This document shows positions 35,397 to 43,245 of a DNA stretch of 64,000 nucleotides, one piece after another (position 1 is the stretch's first letter; each line of letters starts with the position of its first letter). Source of the DNA: Clostridiales bacterium (GTDB lineage Bacteria > Bacillota > Clostridia > Christensenellales > Aristaeellaceae). Made by a program: the position numbers and the translations under genes. Below the pieces are notes generated by a model. The model did no database searches. It was not told the DNA's origin and saw only the letters and a list, made by a program, of their open reading frames with translations. The DNA lies in assembly GCA_015056015.1 (NCBI GenBank), contig SVHD01000004.1, forward strand, positions 44,313-108,312, given 5' to 3'.

Positions 35397-35409
35397 CGTG
35401 CTGTTTTGA

Positions 35410-36834
35410 TCAGCTGTTGAAATACTTTTCAAATTCGGCAGGATGGGGAATGGCAGCCATCTGTCGGCATTCTTCCCGCTTGGCCTTGATGAAATTTTTG
35501 AGCAATTCTTCCGGGAATACGCCGCCGGCGGTGAGATAATCGTGATCGTTTTCCAGGGCGGTGAGGGCGTCTTCCAGGCTGACAGGCAGGCCTTGCAGCT
35601 TTTTCTTTTCTTCTTCAGGCAGATGATACAGATTCATATCATAGGGACCCCAGCCGTTTTCATGGGGATCGATCTGATTCTTGATGCCATCCAGACCGGC
35701 CATCAGAATAGCGGCATAGCAGAAATAGGGATTGCAGGTGGCGTCGGGATTGCGCAATTCAAACCGCCGCTTATCGGGAGATTTTGCATAGGCGGGAATG
35801 CGGATAACGGCGCTGCGGTTGGAGGTGGCATAGCCCACGGTAACGGGCGCTTCAAAGCCGGGCACCAGACGCTTGAAGGAATTGGTGCTGGGGTTGGTCA
35901 GGGCGCAGAGGGAATGGATATGCTTGAGCAGACCGCCCATGAAATAATGGGCTTCTTTGCTCAGATGGGCGTAGCCTTCATCATCGGAGAAAACGGGCTT
36001 GCCATCCTTGAACAAAAGCATATGCACATGCATGCCGCTTCCTGCCTCGCCGTAAATGGGCTTGGGCATGAAGGTGGCGGTTTTGCCATACTTGAGGGCC
36101 GTGTTATGGATGATGTATTTGATCATCATGGTGGCGTCGGCCATATGGGTCACTTCGCCCAGCTGGGGCTCAATTTCAAACTGACCGGAGGCCGCCACTT
36201 CGGGATGATGATAATTGATTTCGATGCCGGCATCCTTCATATGCATGCACATTTCGCTGCGGCATTCATAGGAGGTATCAAAAGGCTTGGCAATATGATA
36301 ATTCCTCTGCTTGGGAACCACCACGCCCAGGCCCTGGGTGGCGCTGTTGAGATAGGATTGCTCAGCGTCCACAAAAGCGGAAATATTGCAGGGCTGCACC
36401 TGCCAGCCGGCCTGATCGAAAAGATAGAATTCAAATTCAGGCAGAATCAGCATGGTATCGGCAATGCCCAGATCCTTCATATACTGATTGGCAGCCAGCA
36501 CGATATTGCGGGGATACTGGGCCAGGGGACGATTCTGGGGATAATCGATGATCATGGCGTTCCCCGTCATGGACAGGGTGGGGATGGCGCAGAAGGGATC
36601 AATCACCGCGGTATCCGGATCGGGGATGAACACCATATCGCTCTTTTCCACCACGGCATAACCGTAATTGGAGGCGTCAAAGCCAATGCCGCTCTTCATG
36701 GTATCTTCGGAAAAATTTTCGGCGGGGATGGTCACATGCCGATACTGGCCGTTGATATCCACCATCTTGAAATCCACCATTTTAATATCATGCTCTTTGA
36801 TCAGATTCAGAATATCCTGAACGCTCTTGGCCAT
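35410..36834 (-). CDS. glnA: Glutamine synthetase, type I
   Basis: ATP-dependent synthesis of glutamine from glutamate and ammonia. 474 residues from the ATG after GGAGGAATGATTCT (the frame extends 60 bp upstream through the promoter and is not used). Metal and substrate motifs: LPEFEFYLFD, ASGQFEIEPQ, GSGMHVHMLLF, NPSTNSFKRLVPGFEAPV and RFELRNPDATCNPY. DMNLYHLPEEE contains a Tyr where GSI-beta enzymes are adenylylated, although a deadenylylating enzyme cannot be checked here. It has a near-consensus promoter and lies downstream of a D-peptide operon on the same strand. Confidence 0.97.
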   Translation of the reverse strand: MAKSVQDILNLIKEHDIKMVDFKMVDINGQYRHVTIPAENFSEDTMKSGIGFDASNYGYAVVEKSDMVFIPDPDTAVIDPFCAIPTLSMTGNAMIIDYPQNRPLAQYPRNIVLAANQYMKDLGIADTMLILPEFEFYLFDQAGWQVQPCNISAFVDAEQSYLNSATQGLGVVVPKQRNYHIAKPFDTSYECRSEMCMHMKDAGIEINYHHPEVAASGQFEIEPQLGEVTHMADATMMIKYIIHNTALKYGKTATFMPKPIYGEAGSGMHVHMLLFKDGKPVFSDDEGYAHLSKEAHYFMGGLLKHIHSLCALTNPSTNSFKRLVPGFEAPVTVGYATSNRSAVIRIPAYAKSPDKRRFELRNPDATCNPYFCYAAILMAGLDGIKNQIDPHENGWGPYDMNLYHLPEEEKKKLQGLPVSLEDALTALENDHDYLTAGGVFPEELLKNFIKAKREECRQMAAIPHPAEFEKYFNS

Positions 36835-36870
36835 AGAATCATTCCTCCATCGTTTTTCTGTATTTAAAAT

Positions 36871-36899
36871 AGTATAACAAGCATTTCCTGGCAAGTCAA
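36871..36899 (-). promoter_or_regulatory. Promoter of glnA
   Basis: TTGACT, 17 bp, TATACT on the minus strand. No GlnR-type TGTNA-N7-TNACA box was recognised. Confidence 0.7.
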
Positions 36900-36929
36900 C
36901 AGAAAAACACGGAAGATTTCCCGGTTTGA

Positions 36930-37727
36930 TTACAGCACATAATCCAGCATGCGCAGCACATCCATATAATCATCCGCTTCAAATTCCACGGTCGCGGCGC
37001 CGGTCTGCTTAACGCCGGGATAATTGGCGCCGCTCTTGGCCTTGAAATGATCCTTGAAGGAAATTTCCACCTTAAAATGATCCGGCAGGGGGAACATGCA
37101 ATCCGCCGCCGGCTTTTCCACGGCGCGCTTGGCAGCCTCACGGATCAGACGGCAGGCTTTATTGGGATGAATGGAAATGGAACCCCGGCCGCAGCCTTCG
37201 CTCACCGCCACGGTTTCAATATGGGGATTCATCTGCTTCATCCATTCGCAAAGCCCCTTGTCCCCCGTCACCATGCGCACCGGCACGCCGAGATAGGCCG
37301 CCGTCAGGCTGTTGATCATCAGTTCGGGGGCAATAATTCCATTGATTTTCACATAATTATTCCGGGTATTCATGGTATGGGAAAGGGGATTGGTATTCAT
37401 CCCTGCCCCGGAATGATAGCCGGTAAAGATCACGCCATCATAATCTTTGGTCAGGCCCGCCATCATGCTCATGATATCGCTGCCCCAGCCCCGGAAAATG
37501 CGCACGTCCTCCGGCAGCATGGCAGGGATCAGATTGCAGGCGCTGTCATGGGCGTCCTTGACCAGCAATTCCGTGCAGCCGCCATCCATGGCGCCAAGGC
37601 AGGCGGCGTTGACCTCCTTGCTCATCTGCTCCTGAAAATAGGGATAGCGGCTATGGCCGTTTTCCGTTTCATCCCAAAGGGCAATGCCGGTGGTGCCTTC
37701 AATATCGGCAGAAAGGAAAATTTTCAT
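36930..37727 (-). CDS. dppA: M55-family D-aminopeptidase (DppA-like)
   Basis: Zinc-dependent D-aminopeptidase that releases N-terminal D-amino acids, such as D-Ala, from short peptides. The 265-residue protein has SADIEG (Asp8, Glu10), DAH (His60), YHSGAG (His105) and APELMIN (Glu135), corresponding to the zinc ligands of Bacillus DppA; His117 in NPLSHTM matches the catalytic His. Two ATG codons are adjacent; I use the second, better spaced from AGAGGTG. Third gene of an operon with a D-amino-acid transaminase and a DmpA-like peptidase. No dipeptide transporter is adjacent. Confidence 0.92.
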   Translation of the reverse strand: MKIFLSADIEGTTGIALWDETENGHSRYPYFQEQMSKEVNAACLGAMDGGCTELLVKDAHDSACNLIPAMLPEDVRIFRGWGSDIMSMMAGLTKDYDGVIFTGYHSGAGMNTNPLSHTMNTRNNYVKINGIIAPELMINSLTAAYLGVPVRMVTGDKGLCEWMKQMNPHIETVAVSEGCGRGSISIHPNKACRLIREAAKRAVEKPAADCMFPLPDHFKVEISFKDHFKAKSGANYPGVKQTGAATVEFEADDYMDVLRMLDYVL

Positions 37728-37747
37728 CATCTTTCACCTCTGTTTTT

Positions 37748-38587
37748 TCATTGGGTATCCCGCATAAATTCGCCGAAGATTTCATCATGCAGCGCCATGA
37801 AAAGATCCTCCCGCTTCATGCCGGCGGGAACGCCATCCACCTGGCAGGCCCGGGTGCAGGGGGCCGTGGAGCTGGTGGTAATAATTTCATCGGCGTTCCT
37901 CAGATCCGTCAGGGTAAAGGGCGTTTCGCTTACCGGAATGCCCAGTTTTTTGCAGGCGGCAATCAAATGCGCCCGGGCAATGCCGGCCAGAATCAGATGA
38001 TCCGTGGGCGCGGTATAAAGAACGCCATCCCTGATGATATGCACATTGCTGTGGGAGCATTCGGTCACCCTTTCTCCCGGGCGATACAGCACGCATTCAT
38101 AGCAGCCGGCGGAAATCGCCTTCTGATTGGCCATAACGGAAGGCAGCAGATTGAGGGTCTTGATATTGCAATGCAAAAAGCGGGTATCTTCCGCGGTAAT
38201 GAGCGAAACAGGCGTGGTATCAGGATTGATGGATTTGGGCGTAAGCGTCACCCACAGATTGGCAGGGCCCTTGGGGAAGGCATGATTGCGCTTGCCGCTG
38301 CCACGGGTCACCTGATAATAAAGCATCAGATCGCCGTCATCCATCTTCTGTACCAGATCATTCAGCAGTTTTTTCAATTCATCCTTGGTTACCGGAATCT
38401 TGATTTCCAGCATGGCAGCGCTGCGGAAAAGCCGATCCACATGCTCATCCAGGGTAAAAATATGATAATTGCGGCAAAGCTGCGCTTCATAAACCCCATC
38501 CCCGAACCAGCAGGCCCGGTCATTCATGGGAATCATCATTTCGCTCAATTCTTCAATTCTGCCGTTGTAATAGCCCAGTTCTTTCAT
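37748..38587 (-). CDS. dat: D-amino-acid transaminase (class IV PLP)
   Basis: PLP-dependent fold-type IV aminotransferase, 279 residues, most like D-alanine transaminase. Lys143 in NIKTLNLLPS is the PLP lysine; SGKRNHAFP matches the substrate carboxylate trap of D-amino-acid transaminases; Glu176 in ERVTECSHSN faces the PLP nitrogen. The TRGSG segment also fits this subgroup better than branched-chain enzymes. It lies 2 bp after the DmpA-like gene and 20 bp before dppA, so it probably deaminates D-amino acids that the two peptidases release. Confidence 0.88.
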   Translation of the reverse strand: MKELGYYNGRIEELSEMMIPMNDRACWFGDGVYEAQLCRNYHIFTLDEHVDRLFRSAAMLEIKIPVTKDELKKLLNDLVQKMDDGDLMLYYQVTRGSGKRNHAFPKGPANLWVTLTPKSINPDTTPVSLITAEDTRFLHCNIKTLNLLPSVMANQKAISAGCYECVLYRPGERVTECSHSNVHIIRDGVLYTAPTDHLILAGIARAHLIAACKKLGIPVSETPFTLTDLRNADEIITTSSTAPCTRACQVDGVPAGMKREDLFMALHDEIFGEFMRDTQ

Positions 38588-38589
38588 TT

Positions 38590-39606
38590 TTATTTTTCCT
38601 CCTTCAAGGCCTTTTCTTTAATATATTCATGCAGAGAGGGGATATGACTGCCGTCCAGGGCAGTATCCGCATGGGCGTGCCACATGGATTGCAAGATAGC
38701 CTCCTCTGCGCATTCCCCCACCGCACGGAAGGGGATGTTCATCAAATCCTCCCGGAGCATCATCTGGCATTGGAAACTGTCGCCGCAGTTTTCCACCGGC
38801 GCGGTGGTAAAGCCCACCGCCACCTCTCCGCTGCCATGGCCGATATAGGATCCAATCCTGGCCATGCCCACGGAGGTGCGCTTGATCACCCGCTTTAATT
38901 GCCGATGGGAAAGGGGCAGATCGGTGGCCACGATCAGAATGATGCTGCCCTGATCGCATTCCGCCAGATCAGGGGGCAGGCAGCAATCCCGGAAATCCCC
39001 GGAAGAACCATAATTGCTCTGCACCAGCACGCCCATGGTATAGGTTTTTCTATCAATCTCCATCAGCCGGGAGGAGGAGCCAATGCCCCCCTTCATGCCA
39101 TAGCAGGTGGTGCCCCGCCCGGCGCCCACCGCGCCCTGGACAAATTGATCGGAGGCATGGGAAATGGCGGCAAAAACCTCCTTTTCTCCCACGGGCCGCC
39201 GGGCAATATCGCTCATGCGGCTGTCATTGCATTCGCAAACCACGGGATTGACGGAGGTAAGCTTCACCCCATCCTTTGCGCATAAATCCACCATGTAGGA
39301 TACCATGGCGTCATGAACCTTGCCTACATTCAGCGTATTGGTAATGGCGATGGGGGTTTCCAGGGTGCCCAGCTCTTCCACCTGAATGAGCCCCAGGGTT
39401 TTGCCAAAGCCATTGATCACATGGGCGGCTGCCGTCAGTTTTTCCGTAAAGGGATTATGCTGCGGCGGCAGAATCACCGTAACGCCGGTATGGCAATCAT
39501 CCCGGTCCACCGTTTCATGCCCCACTTTCACCCCGGGCACATCGGTGATTAAATTTCTTTCTCCATGGGGCATCTGCCCAATTGACATATTCATTTCATT
39601 CATCAT
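38590..39606 (-). CDS. P1/S58 family aminopeptidase (DmpA-like)
   Basis: N-terminal-nucleophile peptidase that matures by self-cleavage, about 338 residues. The expected cleavage and nucleophile site is DQG|SIILIVATD, Ser at about residue 221, giving alpha and beta chains. DVPGVKVGHET near the N-terminus and GMKGGIGSSSR are also typical. DmpA acts on peptides with N-terminal D- or L-amino acids and beta-peptides. First gene of the D-peptide operon. Several closely spaced ATG codons (39606, 39603, 39594) follow GTGGGG, and the exact start is uncertain. Confidence 0.9.
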   Translation of the reverse strand: MMNEMNMSIGQMPHGERNLITDVPGVKVGHETVDRDDCHTGVTVILPPQHNPFTEKLTAAAHVINGFGKTLGLIQVEELGTLETPIAITNTLNVGKVHDAMVSYMVDLCAKDGVKLTSVNPVVCECNDSRMSDIARRPVGEKEVFAAISHASDQFVQGAVGAGRGTTCYGMKGGIGSSSRLMEIDRKTYTMGVLVQSNYGSSGDFRDCCLPPDLAECDQGSIILIVATDLPLSHRQLKRVIKRTSVGMARIGSYIGHGSGEVAVGFTTAPVENCGDSFQCQMMLREDLMNIPFRAVGECAEEAILQSMWHAHADTALDGSHIPSLHEYIKEKALKEEK

Positions 39607-39912
39607 CCCCACAAGGTATCATCACGCGATCAACCAAATCCGCGTATCTGTTTCAGTTTACTACATTCCTCCGTTTTCTTCAATAAAAAAACCGGCGAAG
39701 AACAAAACATCTCCGGTTTATTTCTTTTCTTTTTTTCCTGACTGCCGCAGCGGAGAAAATTAGCGATTTATGCTATAATTTAGCGTTTTATTCCTTGTGC
39801 AAAGACGGAATCTGGCATATAATAAAAATACTCATCTGCAGGTCACCCACCCTGTTTTATACAGCAGACCCTGTCTTTTATTCATCGAATGAAGCGGACG
39901 CAGGAGGCAAAT
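39607..39912. other. Divergent intergenic region with an orphan hairpin
   Basis: 306 bp without a gene. It holds an AAACCGG/CCGGTTT hairpin (39689-39719) with T-runs on both strands, a TTAGCG direct repeat (39760-39784) around TATAAT, and the rightward promoter at 39795-39823. No clear leftward promoter was found. Confidence 0.45.
39795..39823 (+). promoter_or_regulatory. Promoter of the first MATE gene
   Basis: TTGTGC, 17 bp, TATAAT. Confidence 0.55.
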
Positions 39913-41295
39913 ATGCTATTTTCAAAACGGGATCTTTTCAGGATTGCCATTCCCCTGATTCTTCAGCAAATACTGACCGTGACCGTTGGCATGGTCGATA
40001 CCATGATGGTATCCTCTGCCGGGGAAGCGGCGGTATCCGGGGTATCTCTGGTCAATACGGTGGATACCATGCTGGTCATGGTATTTACCGCGCTGGTAAA
40101 CGGCGGATCGGTGGTAGTATCCCAGGCGCTGGGCTCCAAAGATATTTCCCTGGCCCGTTCCACCGCCAAGCAGCTGGTTTATTCCGCTGTGGGCGTTGCG
40201 GCGGCATTGGCGGTGCTGGTGGTCTTTTTGCGGGCGCCGCTGCTGAATCTGCTCTATCCCCAGGTGGAAGCGGATGTGATGAGCAGCGCCAAGAGCTATA
40301 TGCTCTATGTAGCCATGTCCTTCCCCTTCCTGGCCCTTTCCGGCAGCTGCTCTTCCCTCTTCAGGGTGATGGGTAATTCCGCCATTTCCCTGGCCGTTTC
40401 CATTCTCATGAATCTGATCAATGTGACAGGCAATGCCATCCTGATTTTTCATTTCAAAATGGGTGCCGCCGGCGCTGCCATCGCCACCCTGATTTCCCGC
40501 GCGGTGGGATCCACGATTGAATTGATGCTGATTCAGAATAAAAAGCATCCCATCTATATTGAAAATATCTTCCATTATCAGCCGAATTTCAAAATCATTA
40601 AGGCTATTTTGCGTATCGGCGTGCCCAACGGCATCGAAAGCGGTATGTTCAACTTTGGAAAATTGCTGACCCAATCCCTGATTTCCTCCATGGGCACCGC
40701 CTCCATCGCCGCCAATGCGGTGGCCAACACCCTGGCCACTTTCCAATATATGCCCGGCAACGCTACTGGCAGCCTGATGATTACGGTGGTGGGCCGCTGC
40801 ATAGGCGCCCAGGAAAAGAAACAGGCCACCTATTACGCCCGGCTGCTTACCGGCGCCACCTATGTCTGCCTGTGGGTGGTGGTGCTCTGCACCATTCTTT
40901 TCTCCCGGCAGATTATCGGAATCTATAATCTTTCCCCTGATTCCGCCAATCTTTCCCATCAGATGATTCTCTATCATGCCATTTGCGCGGCCGTTTTGTG
41001 GCCCGTGGCCTTTACCTTACCCACTTCCTTCCGCGCCGCCAGCGATGTGCGCTTCACCCTGAAGGTCTCCCTGTTTTCCATGTGGACCTTCCGGGTGGCC
41101 CTGAGCTATGTATTCTGCCTGGAAAGCATTTCTATTCTTGGGCTTACCGTCCCCGGCTTGGGCATGGGCCCCATCGGCGTATGGGTGGCCATGTCGGTGG
41201 ACTGGGTATTCCGCACAACCCTTTTCCTCATCCGGCATTTCAATGGAAAATGGCTCACCAAATACCGGGCCATTTCTGAGGAAAAAAGCGCTTAA
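39913..41295 (+). CDS. MATE-family efflux transporter 1
   Basis: A 460-residue exporter with twelve predicted helices in two homologous halves, of the NorM/DinF-like branch, using an Na+ or H+ gradient to export organic cations or other small compounds. FRIAIPLILQQILTVTVGMVD at the start and GVPNGIESGMFNFGKL opening the second half are typical. ATG after AGGAGGCAAAT. Own promoter and terminator, so it appears monocistronic. Substrate unknown. Confidence 0.92.
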   Translation: MLFSKRDLFRIAIPLILQQILTVTVGMVDTMMVSSAGEAAVSGVSLVNTVDTMLVMVFTALVNGGSVVVSQALGSKDISLARSTAKQLVYSAVGVAAALAVLVVFLRAPLLNLLYPQVEADVMSSAKSYMLYVAMSFPFLALSGSCSSLFRVMGNSAISLAVSILMNLINVTGNAILIFHFKMGAAGAAIATLISRAVGSTIELMLIQNKKHPIYIENIFHYQPNFKIIKAILRIGVPNGIESGMFNFGKLLTQSLISSMGTASIAANAVANTLATFQYMPGNATGSLMITVVGRCIGAQEKKQATYYARLLTGATYVCLWVVVLCTILFSRQIIGIYNLSPDSANLSHQMILYHAICAAVLWPVAFTLPTSFRAASDVRFTLKVSLFSMWTFRVALSYVFCLESISILGLTVPGLGMGPIGVWVAMSVDWVFRTTLFLIRHFNGKWLTKYRAISEEKSA

Positions 41296-41311
41296 ACCCT
41301 CCATTTTCAGG

Positions 41312-41341
41312 GCTGGTATCTTCGGATACCGGCTTTTTTTA
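41312..41341 (+). terminator. Intrinsic terminator of MATE 1
   Basis: GCTGGTATC-TTCG-GATACCGGC with a UUCG tetraloop, followed by TTTTTTT. Confidence 0.85.
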
Positions 41342-41385
41342 TATGCTTCTTCCAGTCTTCCGCCTCCAAAAACCGAAAAAATTGA

Positions 41386-41414
41386 TTGAATCCCATTTTT
41401 CATTCTTCTATAAT
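41386..41414 (+). promoter_or_regulatory. Promoter of the histidine kinase gene
   Basis: TTGAAT, 17 bp, TATAAT. Confidence 0.65.
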
Positions 41415-41486
41415 ATTTATAGTATTTTATAGAATGAAATCAATTCTCTTATTTTTCAAAACCAATCAAAAATGCAGGTGATTTTC

Positions 41487-43232
41487 ATGACCATAAAGAG
41501 CCGATTATTCCTTGGTTCATTGAAGCGCGTACTGATCATCTTTTTATGCACCTCTCTGATTATGACCCTGGTGCTGATGTTCGTTTCTTCTTCCCTGTAT
41601 CAGAATATTCTGCGCAGCAATACCGCCCAAAGCATATCCTTCTATGCATCGGAGCAGAAAAAAATGATTTCCGATGAATTGGCCAATATCCGCACAGCCC
41701 TTTATTCTCTGGCCCAGAAAGAAGAAATTACGGATTATCTGGATGGCAACCAGGGATATCGTGCCGCCAACAGCCGCTATATCGCCGCCCTTCTGGGGGA
41801 TTTGCCCACCTATGTGCCCTATATCAGCGATATCGTGCTTCTCTTTGGCGGGCAGCGCATCACCGCCATGTCCTATAACAAAAGTGATATGCATAATTTC
41901 CTGATCCGCCAGCAAATCGTACAGAAAATCGCCCAAGGAAAGCAATCCGGCACTCTGTATTTTTCCATCCCCGCGGAGCATGGAGAAAACTTCCTGCTGG
42001 CTATTGCCGTGCCCACCCCGGTTACCCATAAAGAAGACTGCTACGCCCTTGCCTTCAGCACCGTCAATGCCCTTCTCCGCAACCTTTCCTTCGTACAAAA
42101 CCCCTTTGCCGTTTTCGCCAATGGGGAATGCCTATATGCCAACGCCGATAGCGAAGAGCAACTCAATGAAATGCGCCTTTTTCTGAACAAAAATGAGGAA
42201 AATGACGGCGGAAAATGGCTTTCTTTTACCGTTCCCGGGCCGGAATGGCGCGTGGTGCTGCAATCGCCGCTGCAGGAGGAAAAAAGTATTTTCACTCCGG
42301 AAATGCTGCGCTGGAGCGTAATCCTGCTGATCATTTTCATTCTGATTCAGTGCATTCTCATCCTGGCCATTCATAAGGCTATCATCGCCCCTATTTCCAG
42401 CATCAGCACCCAATCCACGAAAATCAATTCTTCCGCCACCCTGATTGATAATCCTGCCCCTGGGCGCAATGAACTCAATACCCTGGTCAATAATATCAAC
42501 GCCATGGTGGCCCGCACCAATCAGATGGCGTTGGAAATCAGCCAGGCCAAGCTGAGCCTGATGGAAAAGGATATTTTGCATCTGAAGGAGCGCAATATGT
42601 TCCTGCAGGCGCAGATCAATCCTCATTTTCTTTATAACATGCTGGAATGTATTTGCGGCATGGCCGCCCAGGAAGGGAACGCCGCCATCCGGGAAGTCAC
42701 ACTGCAAATGGCTACCCTCTATCGCTATTGCCTTAAATCCCCGGAAAGCACCCTGGGCGAAGAACTGGAATGCCTGGAATGCTATCAAAAGATTCTGGAT
42801 CTGCGGTATAAAGAAGGCTACCGGATGGACGTGGACGTGCCGGAAGATCTCTATCTCTTGCCGCTTCCGCGCATGGTACTGGAGCCACTGGTGGAAAATG
42901 CCGTGCAGCATGGCTTTGTGCGGGGCAGTAATCAGGAATTTTTCGTACGGATTACCGCTGAACTTCGGGAAAATGAACTGCACCTGGCCGTCATCGATAA
43001 TGGGTGCGGGATGCCGGAGGAACTGATGACCCAATTGAATGAACGCCTGCGGGGCGATCCCTTTGCCAATACGGCTAAAGGCGAAAGAATCGGGCTGCAT
43101 AATGTGGGCATGCGATTGCGCCTGGTCTATGAAAGCCCCAGCGGATTATACCTGGAAAAGAATGAAATGGGCGGCCTGACCGCCCGGATGCGCATCATCT
43201 ATTCCCTTCCCGATCTGGAAGAAACAGAATAA
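41487..43232 (+). CDS. YesM-type sensor histidine kinase
   Basis: A 581-residue membrane kinase that probably senses an extracellular carbohydrate. Helix 1 is at about 12-35, an extracellular sensor domain of about 230 residues follows, then helix 2 (about 274-295), a HAMP-like linker, a His_kinase domain with the phospho-acceptor in QINPHFLYNMLECI and a HATPase domain with VENAVQHG and DNGCGMPEE. ATG after AGGTGATTTTC. It begins a locus of LVIVD, FAD oxidoreductase, importer and binding protein genes; the cognate regulator is at the far end. Confidence 0.93.
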   Translation: MTIKSRLFLGSLKRVLIIFLCTSLIMTLVLMFVSSSLYQNILRSNTAQSISFYASEQKKMISDELANIRTALYSLAQKEEITDYLDGNQGYRAANSRYIAALLGDLPTYVPYISDIVLLFGGQRITAMSYNKSDMHNFLIRQQIVQKIAQGKQSGTLYFSIPAEHGENFLLAIAVPTPVTHKEDCYALAFSTVNALLRNLSFVQNPFAVFANGECLYANADSEEQLNEMRLFLNKNEENDGGKWLSFTVPGPEWRVVLQSPLQEEKSIFTPEMLRWSVILLIIFILIQCILILAIHKAIIAPISSISTQSTKINSSATLIDNPAPGRNELNTLVNNINAMVARTNQMALEISQAKLSLMEKDILHLKERNMFLQAQINPHFLYNMLECICGMAAQEGNAAIREVTLQMATLYRYCLKSPESTLGEELECLECYQKILDLRYKEGYRMDVDVPEDLYLLPLPRMVLEPLVENAVQHGFVRGSNQEFFVRITAELRENELHLAVIDNGCGMPEELMTQLNERLRGDPFANTAKGERIGLHNVGMRLRLVYESPSGLYLEKNEMGGLTARMRIIYSLPDLEETE

Positions 43233-43245
43233 GGAGGTTTGCCTT

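Noticed and set aside
36902..36923. Weak hairpin between dppA and glnA as a terminator
   Set aside because: Only about a five-bp stem (CGGAA/TTCCG) before TGTTTTT; too weak to list as a feature, so read-through into glnA remains possible.
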